The notes under the pieces are model-generated. The model made no database searches, was not told the DNA's origin, and saw nothing but the letters and a program-made list of their open reading frames with translations. 64,000 nt of DNA from NCBI GenBank assembly GCA_964625575.1, contig CAZVBQ010000007.1:48010-112009 (forward strand). The letters are read 5' to 3'. Source of the DNA: UTCHB3 sp964625575. GTDB lineage: Bacteria > Bacteroidota > Ignavibacteria > Ignavibacteriales > Ignavibacteriaceae. Below are positions 34,969-42,281 of this stretch, piece by piece (within the stretch, counting starts at the first letter, position 1; the number at the start of each line of letters is the position of its first letter). Position numbers and translations under genes: made by a program.

Positions 34969-36831
34969 ATGAAAATAAACCGGCTCTTATTCGGAACAGT
35001 TACAACGCTTCTCCTTTTGTTTCAATCTAACGCGCAAATTAACAAGGATGTGGTGGCGAAGATAGGCGACAGGGAGATAAGCTCACGTGAGTTCGTTCTC
35101 CGCTACGAATTGACTCCCAAATTCATCCCGCATGTAAAGGGAGCGGTCGACGCGCTGAAAGAAGAACTGATCTATACAGTTGCGGCAGAAAAATTGTTCG
35201 CCCTTGAAGCGGAGCACCTCAGGCTTGATACGATAAAAGATGTTGCCAAAAGAATTGAGCAGTTCGAGAAGATGTTCGCGCTTGATGCCCTGTTCAAGAT
35301 TGAAATAACTGACAAGATCGACCAGTCGCAGCAGACACTCTCGAATGAGCTGGCAAAAGCTTTAACGAAGGTCAGGGTTAAAGCCATCAGGAATCTCGAC
35401 AGTGAACAGATCAAAAATGTTTATGACTTCCTCCGGAACGGGATACCATTCGATTCCCTGTTCCAAAGCATTTATGGCGATGAACGGGAGAATAGCGAAC
35501 TGACAATGACTTACGGAATGTTTGACCGTGACATTGAAGATCTGATCTATTCAACAAAACCGGGGGAATTCACCGGACCGGTTCAGTTCAATGAGATGTG
35601 GTACATCTTCTATATCGACTCGAAGCGTGACACCGTAATGAAAGACTCAAAAGCGATTGAAAATGAGTTCGCCAGGGTAAAAAAACTGTATGTCGACAGG
35701 ATGACTGAAAAATATTATAAAGCCTTCAAGAAGGAATTTTTCAAGGGGTTAAAGGTGACCACCGATGCAAACGCCCTCAATTCACTTTCAGGTAGATTGT
35801 ATGAAGTGCTTGCCGAAGCCGTTAAGAAAGATTCGGGTATCGCCTCGGCAATACGGAATGGAGTGCCCTACAACCTCGACGGGGATTATTTCTACAAAGC
35901 TAAAGTAAAAATGCCCGCTGACTCAGTCTCCGCGGCATATTTTACGCACGAAGGTATAAGCTACCCGGTAAGCGAATTTATCTATTTCCTGGCGGGTGAC
36001 GGGAGGACGGTTGAGTCGGTTAACCGTGACAAACTGGCAATAAAACTCAGGAACTGGACCCGTGATTTTATCGAATACGAGTTGCTCGCGAAAGAAGCTT
36101 TCAAAAGGGCGTTGCACAAGATCCCTGATGTGAGACGTGAATTTAACATCTGGCGCGATTTCGTACTTTCAAACGCGTACCAGATGCTCTATGTCGATTC
36201 AGCGAAGATCAGCGACACGGAAGTTATGGATTATTTTATCCGTCGTAACAGTGGTCAGTCGGGTGGAGTTAATATTAAATTGATCAGGGCGATAAGCGAA
36301 GATCTTGACAAGTTATCGGAGCTTCTGGGTAAACTTGATGCCGGGGAAGACTTTGCCACTCTCGCTGCCGCGATAAACGGTGATAAAAACGACGAAATAA
36401 ATGGCAATTCCGGTGAGTTTATACCGGCTGTCGACTACGGCGAGTCGGGAACGATCGCGCTAAAGCTTAATCCCGGGCGTGTATTCGGTCCCGTTAAAAC
36501 GGGTGATAAATACATGATACTAAAACTCGTGGATAGAAGAACGGGAGATATAGCCTTCAGTCAGGATTATGAGGCGGTGAAAGACAAGTTAAAGCGTGAC
36601 CTCGGATGGCAGAAATATTTCAAAGCCATTACGGAAAACACCGCTAACCTTGCTATCAGGTATAATACTCAGATCGACATGGAGAAAATTAAAAGTCTAA
36701 AGGTAACCGAGACCAACTCCTTTTACTACAGGTACATGGGGTTTGGCGGAAGGATCACTGCTTTCCCTATGACGAAGCCATACACCGAGTGGGTTGAGTC
36801 GTGGCAAAAGCAAAAGCAGCTTAATCCGTGA
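34969..36831 (+). CDS. Periplasmic parvulin-type peptidyl-prolyl isomerase / SurA-like chaperone
   Basis: 620 residues with signal peptide (MKINRLLFGTVTTLLLLFQSNA before QINKD). The N-terminal part (VVAKIGDREISSREFVLRYE, LKEELIYTVAAEKLFALEAE) is a SurA/PpiD-like chaperone segment. Two parvulin-like regions follow: ~140-225 (RVKAIRNLDSEQIKNVYDFL, TYGMFDRDIEDLIYSTKPGE, GPVQFNEMWYIFYI), and ~425-530 (IKLIRAISEDLDKLSELL, GNSGEFIPAVDYGESG, KPGR-like LNPGRVFGPVKTGDKYMILKL). The first is degenerate. Its role should be folding of outer-membrane proteins; the many barrels encoded here would be clients. It diverges from the SGNH hydrolase. Confidence 0.82.
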   Translation: MKINRLLFGTVTTLLLLFQSNAQINKDVVAKIGDREISSREFVLRYELTPKFIPHVKGAVDALKEELIYTVAAEKLFALEAEHLRLDTIKDVAKRIEQFEKMFALDALFKIEITDKIDQSQQTLSNELAKALTKVRVKAIRNLDSEQIKNVYDFLRNGIPFDSLFQSIYGDERENSELTMTYGMFDRDIEDLIYSTKPGEFTGPVQFNEMWYIFYIDSKRDTVMKDSKAIENEFARVKKLYVDRMTEKYYKAFKKEFFKGLKVTTDANALNSLSGRLYEVLAEAVKKDSGIASAIRNGVPYNLDGDYFYKAKVKMPADSVSAAYFTHEGISYPVSEFIYFLAGDGRTVESVNRDKLAIKLRNWTRDFIEYELLAKEAFKRALHKIPDVRREFNIWRDFVLSNAYQMLYVDSAKISDTEVMDYFIRRNSGQSGGVNIKLIRAISEDLDKLSELLGKLDAGEDFATLAAAINGDKNDEINGNSGEFIPAVDYGESGTIALKLNPGRVFGPVKTGDKYMILKLVDRRTGDIAFSQDYEAVKDKLKRDLGWQKYFKAITENTANLAIRYNTQIDMEKIKSLKVTETNSFYYRYMGFGGRITAFPMTKPYTEWVESWQKQKQLNP

Positions 36832-37485
36832 TCATTCTTCGGGTGTAAAGCCGGTCTTGGTATTAAATGCCTTGATCATCTTCCATGTGGCAAATGAAAA
36901 GAAAGGCGCCACAAACATATCGATGCTGTAGTGGACGTGCTGCAGGAGTATGCAGGTTGCCATAATGGCAGCAAGCGCCAGTATTATCGCTTTCTTCTTT
37001 TTATCGTGCACTACAAAACTCAGAAGCACGATCACAGAAAAATGACCCGAGAAAAAGAGGTCGTGCTTTAATACAATATCCTGACTTAGTTGCGAGATGA
37101 AAGGATCGTAAAGGGGGATGAGCGTCTCCGGTGCCTTTAACGGCAGAAGTGACATGCTTATAAGTCTGGAAGCCAAAAGGAAAAAGTACGCCTGAAAGCC
37201 CATCATAAGTCTTACAGGTCTGCTCGAGAGGTAGTGAAACGTGAGAATCACCGCGCCATACAGGGCGATGAATGTCCACCACGTCATATCGACCGGAGAA
37301 AACAGGCTGAGAACTGGATCTTTGAAACTGAATCCTTCTCTGTATTCATTCCAGACCAGAACTTTTCCCGCTGTCCAGGCGAGAAGGAGACTAAAGGCAA
37401 AAGTGGCGATGAAGTACCATTTGAATGATTTACCGGCAAACGCGTTTTTCCAGGCAGCAATGGCACCGGTTGGAGAGCTTTTAAT
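36832..37485 (-). CDS. PAP2-related (sphingomyelin-synthase-like) membrane phosphatase/transferase, probable ATT start
   Basis: The product has PAP2_C family catalytic motifs: HDLFFSGHFSVIVL and HVHYSIDMFVAPFFS, with six or so membrane helices. The first ATG (37287) gives only 151 residues and removes a well-formed helix (WYFIATFAFSLLLAWTAGKV) and the family-typical REGFSFKDPVLSLFSPVDMTW. The frame is open to 37494, just after an in-frame TGA (37495-37497), yet contains no ATG, GTG or TTG in that span. GAGGA (37496-37492) stands 6 nt before ATT at 37485-37483, so initiation at ATT, giving 217 residues, is the simplest reading. A CTG start or a mutation/sequencing error are alternatives. The stop abuts the stop of the convergent isomerase gene. 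Substrate unknown. Confidence 0.65.
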   Translation of the reverse strand: MKSSPTGAIAAWKNAFAGKSFKWYFIATFAFSLLLAWTAGKVLVWNEYREGFSFKDPVLSLFSPVDMTWWTFIALYGAVILTFHYLSSRPVRLMMGFQAYFFLLASRLISMSLLPLKAPETLIPLYDPFISQLSQDIVLKHDLFFSGHFSVIVLLSFVVHDKKKKAIILALAAIMATCILLQHVHYSIDMFVAPFFSFATWKMIKAFNTKTGFTPEE

Positions 37486-37732
37486 ACTAATTCCTCACAA
37501 ATTTATAATTTTTACCATGCAAATATAACAAGCGGTCGGGAAGTGAGTTCTCAATCGTTTTTTCAAATGTTAGAAAACAATTGTCGTTATTGGCAATTCT
37601 TTGATCAGAGGTGGCTAATAATGAATAAAAACGCATAATTCTTACGGTATAATTTTTGATGCAGAAAACCTCGGGATCATCTGTTGTTTTCCGGCATCTT
37701 CACCAAAGTAAAAACATTTTCAGGAGTGAAAA
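37486..37732. promoter_or_regulatory. Divergent intergenic region (PAP2-like / Tat protein)
   Basis: 247 AT-rich bases, free of the repeat families. TATAAT occurs at 37650-37655, ~80 nt before the start at 37733, without a convincing -35 partner. AGGAG at 37722-37726 is the ribosome site of the downstream TTG start. Confidence 0.4.
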
Positions 37733-38443
37733 TTGATCGACAGAAGAGATTTTCTTAAACTTTCGGGTTTGGCACTCGTGGCCATCGGAAGTGGTGCCGG
37801 ATTAAAAAAACTTTTTGGGAGAAAAGAGCGTCGTGATATAACACTTGCCGCCATGCTTCCGGATGACCATCGCGTTATCGCGCGGGTTTTAAGCGAACTG
37901 GCGGGTGAGTCGGGTATTGCCCTCGATCCTTCTCGCGCCCTTTTACTGGGTGAAGCCTCCCTGACGGGTAAGTTAAGACCGGCGGGATTCCGTACCGGGA
38001 AGGTGGAAGAGCCTGAATACGTAATTTCACTCTCCAGAATTGCCGGAGGCAACACATCCGATATTTTTATTAAAACGGACCAATACGGGATTCTTTCACC
38101 GGAGGCGGCTTTTTCAAGATCGCTGAAAGCACTTCGTTCTGAATTGAAACAGGTTCCCGCTTCCGTAATGGTCACACTTCGAACTGTGAGGCAGGGAAGC
38201 ATTGGCGGAGAAAGATACGCCGTCATCGGCTCAGAGGGGAAAGAGATCGAAAGGGTTCCTCTTTCCGGCGCGGTGAAAGAGATAAATGTCTACGGAGGGA
38301 ATGTTATCGCGGTCGGAGGGGGTCGGGCCCGGGTAAAACATCACGGTTGTAAACATGGTATTTGCTCTAAAATGGGGCACGCGGCCATCGCGGGGGATGT
38401 AATTGCCTGCGCTCCGCACAAAATGACGATCACAATAGTGTGA
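37733..38443 (+). CDS. Tat-exported protein with C-terminal NusG domain II
   Basis: 236 residues from a TTG start at 37733 with AGGAG upstream. The N-terminus carries a twin-arginine signal (IDRRDFLKLSGLALVAIGSG), implying export in folded or cofactor-bound form. The middle (~40-160) is not recognised. The C-terminal ~75 residues match NusG domain II as found beside Rnf/ApbE genes in other bacteria (KEINVYGGNVIAVGGG, then HHGCKHGICSKMGHAAIAGD, then IACAPHKMTI). Three Cys in C-x4-C...C order could bind a metal or redox cofactor. It precedes apbE by one base and forms a unit with apbE and rseC; no rnf gene is present in the window. Confidence 0.75.
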   Translation: MIDRRDFLKLSGLALVAIGSGAGLKKLFGRKERRDITLAAMLPDDHRVIARVLSELAGESGIALDPSRALLLGEASLTGKLRPAGFRTGKVEEPEYVISLSRIAGGNTSDIFIKTDQYGILSPEAAFSRSLKALRSELKQVPASVMVTLRTVRQGSIGGERYAVIGSEGKEIERVPLSGAVKEINVYGGNVIAVGGGRARVKHHGCKHGICSKMGHAAIAGDVIACAPHKMTITIV

Positions 38444-38444
38444 C

Positions 38445-39449
38445 ATGTTAAACAAAATTTTTCAGAAAAGGGCTTTGGCCTTTGCCGCTGTTTTTGTGCT
38501 CTTTTTCGTGACAGGATTATGGATAGGAGGGGGAAAAGATGAACTGCCAAAAGTAAAACTGATGAGACCAGCTCTCGGTACCGTGGTTGAGATCACAATC
38601 AAAAGTGATGATTCGCTTAAGATTAAAAATGCTTTTGACGCGGCGTTCGCTGAGATCGAAAGGATAGACTCGGTATTCACCGATTATAATGATTCGAGTG
38701 CCGTGGGGTTGATCAATATCGCGAAGCCGGGTGACATTGTTACCTCACATGAAGTGGCGCGACTGATCAAGCAGTCACTTGAGCTTTCAATGGCGACAGG
38801 AGGCGCGTTTGATATTACAGTGGGGGGGCTGATGAAACTGTGGGGATTCAAAGATGAAGCGATGCACATTCCTGCCATCGATTCCCTTAAAGAGGTTAAA
38901 TCAAACGCCGGTTGGGAAAACCTTTCCCTTGTAAATGACACTGTCATAAGAAAAAAGAGAGAATTAAAGATCGATCTTGGCGGAATAGCCAAAGGATACG
39001 CGGTTGACAAGGCATGGGAAGTTCTGGAGGGGATGGGGATTCAGAGTTTTCTGATCAACGCGGGAGGCGAGATCAGGTGTAAGGGTGAAGGATGGACCGC
39101 GGGTGTGCAGGATCCATCCGATCCAGGTCTCGTCAAGTTGGTTATCGCTCCAAAAGATAAAGCTATTGCCACTTCCGGTGATTATCAGAATTATTTTGAA
39201 GTTGACGGAACAAGGTATTGCCACATTTTTGATCCGGTGTCAGGATTTCCGGCAAAAAAGGTGGCTTCCGTAACGGTTTTGGCTAATGATGTTGCAACCG
39301 CCGACGCGCTTGCCACAGCTCTTTTTGTCGCGGGCCTTGAGAAAGGCGGGGAGGTCATGAAAAAGTTTCCCGGGTGTGAATACATTGTAATTGATAAAGC
39401 CGGAAAGCTGCATTTCAGCGCCGGAGCGGGCAGATATCTGCTTAAATAA
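38445..39449 (+). CDS. apbE: FAD:protein FMN transferase
   Basis: ApbE attaches FMN from FAD covalently to Thr of exported redox proteins such as RnfG/NqrC-type FMN-binding domains. The 334 residues have an N-terminal membrane anchor (LAFAAVFVLFFVTGLWIGGG) and family motifs: MRPALGTVVEI, DSVFTDYNDSSAVGLIN, ATGGAFDITVGGLMKLWGF, KIDLGGIAKGYAVDKAWEVL, FLINAGGEIR, and HIFDPVSGFPAKK. It starts one base after the Tat/NusG-II gene. Its protein target is not encoded in this window. Confidence 0.93.
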   Translation: MLNKIFQKRALAFAAVFVLFFVTGLWIGGGKDELPKVKLMRPALGTVVEITIKSDDSLKIKNAFDAAFAEIERIDSVFTDYNDSSAVGLINIAKPGDIVTSHEVARLIKQSLELSMATGGAFDITVGGLMKLWGFKDEAMHIPAIDSLKEVKSNAGWENLSLVNDTVIRKKRELKIDLGGIAKGYAVDKAWEVLEGMGIQSFLINAGGEIRCKGEGWTAGVQDPSDPGLVKLVIAPKDKAIATSGDYQNYFEVDGTRYCHIFDPVSGFPAKKVASVTVLANDVATADALATALFVAGLEKGGEVMKKFPGCEYIVIDKAGKLHFSAGAGRYLLK

Positions 39450-39508
39450 ATAGCAACACGACTATCATTGAAAAACGCGGCAGAATTGCGGCTCACTGAA
39501 CAGAAAAA

Positions 39509-39952
39509 ATGGAAGTTTTTCAAGAAGAAGGAATAGTATTAGAGAAGCACGGCGATGTGGCGGAAGTGGCCATTGTTGAAAAAGGTGACTGCGACTCGTG
39601 TGCCGCCAAACCATACTGTGTTTCCGTGGATAACTCGTGCTACTCAAAACTTACAGTGTTAGACAGGCTTAACTCGAAACCGGGCGATGAAGTGGTAATC
39701 GAGGTAAAAGGCTCAGATCTTCTGAAGGCCGTGATTATGGTATACGGAATACCACTATTTTTGTTCATATTTGTAATTGGAATTATTATTTATTTCCTTG
39801 GAGATTCCCCTTCAAAGGAAGTGGTGGGTTTTATCGCGGGTGTGGGCACCCTTCTGATCTATCTTGGTGTGATGAACAACCGGATAAATCGTGCCCGGGT
39901 TAAGAAGTCGAACCTCCCTAAAACCATAAAGATTAAAAAGTCATTTCAGTAA
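39509..39952 (+). CDS. rseC: RseC/MucC-family SoxR-reducing-system membrane protein
   Basis: 147 residues. The N-terminal cytoplasmic part carries the Cys cluster GDCDSCAAKPYCVSVDNSC, typical of the RseC (SoxR reducing system) family, then a small beta domain (PGDEVVIEV) and two membrane helices (AVIMVYGIPLFLFIFVIGII; VGFIAGVGTLLIYLGVMN). RseC proteins are often encoded with Rnf complexes and are thought to pass electrons or sense redox state. Here it follows apbE by 59 nt and precedes nfnA by 25 nt, linking the membrane and soluble redox genes. Confidence 0.82.
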   Translation: MEVFQEEGIVLEKHGDVAEVAIVEKGDCDSCAAKPYCVSVDNSCYSKLTVLDRLNSKPGDEVVIEVKGSDLLKAVIMVYGIPLFLFIFVIGIIIYFLGDSPSKEVVGFIAGVGTLLIYLGVMNNRINRARVKKSNLPKTIKIKKSFQ

Positions 39953-39977
39953 GTGGATCACTAAGAACGGTAGATCA

Positions 39978-40838
39978 ATGTTTAAAATAGTTTCGGCGCG
40001 GTTTCTGGCTCCTGAGATCAAAAGATTTGAGGTAGAAGCGCCCAAAATAGCTGCCAAGAGAAAAGCAGGCCAGTTTGTTATTGTAAGAATTTCGCATCAG
40101 GGAGAAAGAATTCCCCTTACCATCGCTGACGCTTCGGTTGAAAGGGGAACGATCTCCATAATCGTGCAGGGGATCGGGAAGACCACAAAAGAGATCAACA
40201 CTCACGAAGCCGGCGATTATTTCATGGATGTGGTCGGACCTCTCGGAATACCCTCACACATAGAAAATTTTGGAACTGCCGTCAGCATCGGTGGAGGTGT
40301 AGGCACGGCGATCGCTTTTCCCACGGCGAAGGCACTTAAAGATGCAGGGAACCACACCATTTCAATTATCGGCGGCAAATCAAAAGAGTACGTCATTCTT
40401 GAGAATGAACTCCGCGATATATGCGATGAAGTTTACGTTACCACTGATGACGGAAGTTATGGTTATCACGGTTTTGTTACCGGACAATTGAAAGACTTGA
40501 TCGAATCGGGGAAGAAGATCGATTTTGTACTCGCCATCGGTCCCATCCCGATGATGAGGGCGGTCGCGGAAGTAACCAGACCGTACGGGATCAAGACCGT
40601 GGTAAGTCTTAATCCCGTTATGGTTGACGGCACAGGGATGTGCGGCGGTTGTCGCGCGGTTGTGGGTGGAAAAACTGTGTTCGTATGTGTTGACGGACCC
40701 GAATTCGACGCGCACGAAGTTGACTTCCCGTTACTCATGAAGCGGAACAACACATACAGGCATGAAGAACACGACGCTCTCGAACGTCATGTATGCAATA
40801 TCGACAAGCAGTATGCCGAAGCGGTGAACACAAATTAA
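39978..40838 (+). CDS. nfnA: Ferredoxin:NADP oxidoreductase small subunit (NfnA-like FAD/NAD-binding protein)
   Basis: 286 residues of the sulfide/dihydroorotate-dehydrogenase-like FAD/NAD-binding family. It has an N-terminal FAD barrel (AGQFVIVRISHQGERIPLTIAD), an NAD domain (VSIGGGVGTAIAFPTAKALK, VLAIGPIPMMRAV) and a C-terminal [2Fe-2S] site (GTGMCGGCRAVV, then FVCVDGPEFDAHEVDF). Together with the next gene it matches NfnAB, the flavin-based electron-bifurcating NADH-dependent reduced ferredoxin:NADP oxidoreductase known from Clostridium and Thermotoga. The spacing to nfnB is 21 nt. A role with glutamate synthase is the alternative annotation. Confidence 0.87.
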   Translation: MFKIVSARFLAPEIKRFEVEAPKIAAKRKAGQFVIVRISHQGERIPLTIADASVERGTISIIVQGIGKTTKEINTHEAGDYFMDVVGPLGIPSHIENFGTAVSIGGGVGTAIAFPTAKALKDAGNHTISIIGGKSKEYVILENELRDICDEVYVTTDDGSYGYHGFVTGQLKDLIESGKKIDFVLAIGPIPMMRAVAEVTRPYGIKTVVSLNPVMVDGTGMCGGCRAVVGGKTVFVCVDGPEFDAHEVDFPLLMKRNNTYRHEEHDALERHVCNIDKQYAEAVNTN

Positions 40839-40859
40839 TATCCTTACAAAAGAGAACCA

Positions 40860-42281
40860 ATGGCACAGTTAACAAAAAAAGAGAGGATGCAGATCCCTCG
40901 CCAGGCAATGCCCGAGCAGGATGCCAAAGCACGGAGCGCCAATTTTCTTGAAGTTAATCTCGGTTTTACCGAGGAACTCGCGCGTCTCGAAGCCGAAAGA
41001 TGCCTTCAGTGCCCGAAACCCAAGTGTGTTGAGGGATGCCCGGTGGGCGTTCAGATAAAAGATTTTATTCACCTCGTTGCTGAAGGTGATTTTCTTGGAG
41101 CGGCATCCAAGATAAAGGAAAACAATGTGCTCCCCGCTGTTTGCGGCAGGGTATGCCCTCAAGAAGAACAGTGTGAAGCTGTTTGCGTGACAGGTGTAAA
41201 AGGGTCATCAGTCGCGATTGGAAGGCTGGAAAGATTTGTAGCCGACTATGAGCGCCGTACTGTGGGTATCCGTCCCGCTGATCTTAAACCAAAGACCGGA
41301 AAGAAAGTGGCGATCATCGGCTCGGGCCCCGCGGGCTTAAGCTGCGCCGGTGAACTTATTCAGCAGGGGCACGATGTCACTGTTTTTGAGGCACTCCATG
41401 AGCTTGGTGGTGTTCTGATCTATGGAATTCCTGAGTTCAGACTGCCTAAAGAGATAGTTCATGCCGAAGTGGAGGCACTTCAAAAGCTTGGTGTCGAGTT
41501 CAGAACAAACGCCGTGATCGGGTTTACAGATACAGTTGATGAGCTTATGACTCAGGAAGGGTACGACGCTGTTTTCATCGGTGTCGGTGCCGGTCTGCCT
41601 TACTTCATGAACATCCCCGGAGAGAATTACAACGGAATTTACTCGGCAAACGAGTTTCTTACCCGCGTTAATCTGATGAAAGCTTACAAATTCCCCGAAT
41701 ATGACACACCCGTTTTCGACGTGAAAGGGAAGAATGTCGCTGTTTTCGGTGGCGGGAACACTGCCATGGACGCTGTAAGAACCGCCAAAAGGCTTGGCGC
41801 CGCGCACGCGTGCATTATTTACAGAAGAAGTGAAGTTGAGATGCCCGCGAGACTCGAAGAAGTTCACCACGCGAAGGAAGAGGGGATCGAGTTTATCATG
41901 CTCACAAATCCGCTCGAATTCCTCGGTGATGATGCCGGTTGGTTGCATGGTGTTAAACTTCAGAAGATGGAACTCGGCGAACCTGATGCTTCAGGCAGAA
42001 GACGCCCCGTGCCGGTTGAAGGCTCTGAATATGTAATGCCGATAGATATGGCGGTTATCGCCATTGGCAACGGTTCAAATCCAATTATCAAGAAGACAAC
42101 CCCGGAACTTGAGTTCAACAAGTGGGGGAATATTGTGGTTGATCAGGAAACGATGAAGACCTCGAAGAAAGGTGTCTTTGCCGGTGGTGACATTGTCACC
42201 GGTGGTGCAACGGTAATCCTCGCCATGGGTGCCGGCAGAAAAGCCGCCCAGGCCATTGATGAATATCTAAGAAGTAACTAA
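40860..42281 (+). CDS. nfnB: Ferredoxin:NADP oxidoreductase large subunit (NfnB / GltD-like)
   Basis: 473 residues of the GltB-small-subunit/NfnB family, often annotated as homotetrameric NADPH-dependent glutamate synthase. An N-terminal Fe-S domain binds two [4Fe-4S] clusters (ERCLQCPKPKCVEGCPVGV; PAVCGRVCPQEEQCEAVCV). FAD (VAIIGSGPAGLSCAGELIQQ) and NADPH motifs (VAVFGGGNTAMDAVRTAKRL) follow, then the closing FAD contact GVFAGGDIVTGGATVILAMG. Adjacency to nfnA supports the Nfn reading over glutamate synthase. Its stop overlaps the convergent TPR/AraC gene by 4 nt. Confidence 0.9.
   Translation: MAQLTKKERMQIPRQAMPEQDAKARSANFLEVNLGFTEELARLEAERCLQCPKPKCVEGCPVGVQIKDFIHLVAEGDFLGAASKIKENNVLPAVCGRVCPQEEQCEAVCVTGVKGSSVAIGRLERFVADYERRTVGIRPADLKPKTGKKVAIIGSGPAGLSCAGELIQQGHDVTVFEALHELGGVLIYGIPEFRLPKEIVHAEVEALQKLGVEFRTNAVIGFTDTVDELMTQEGYDAVFIGVGAGLPYFMNIPGENYNGIYSANEFLTRVNLMKAYKFPEYDTPVFDVKGKNVAVFGGGNTAMDAVRTAKRLGAAHACIIYRRSEVEMPARLEEVHHAKEEGIEFIMLTNPLEFLGDDAGWLHGVKLQKMELGEPDASGRRRPVPVEGSEYVMPIDMAVIAIGNGSNPIIKKTTPELEFNKWGNIVVDQETMKTSKKGVFAGGDIVTGGATVILAMGAGRKAAQAIDEYLRSN

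Noticed and set aside
40860..42281. Glutamate synthase as primary name for the 473-residue protein
   Set aside because: No large GltB subunit is near, and the preceding gene is the NfnA-type partner, so the Nfn reading fits better.
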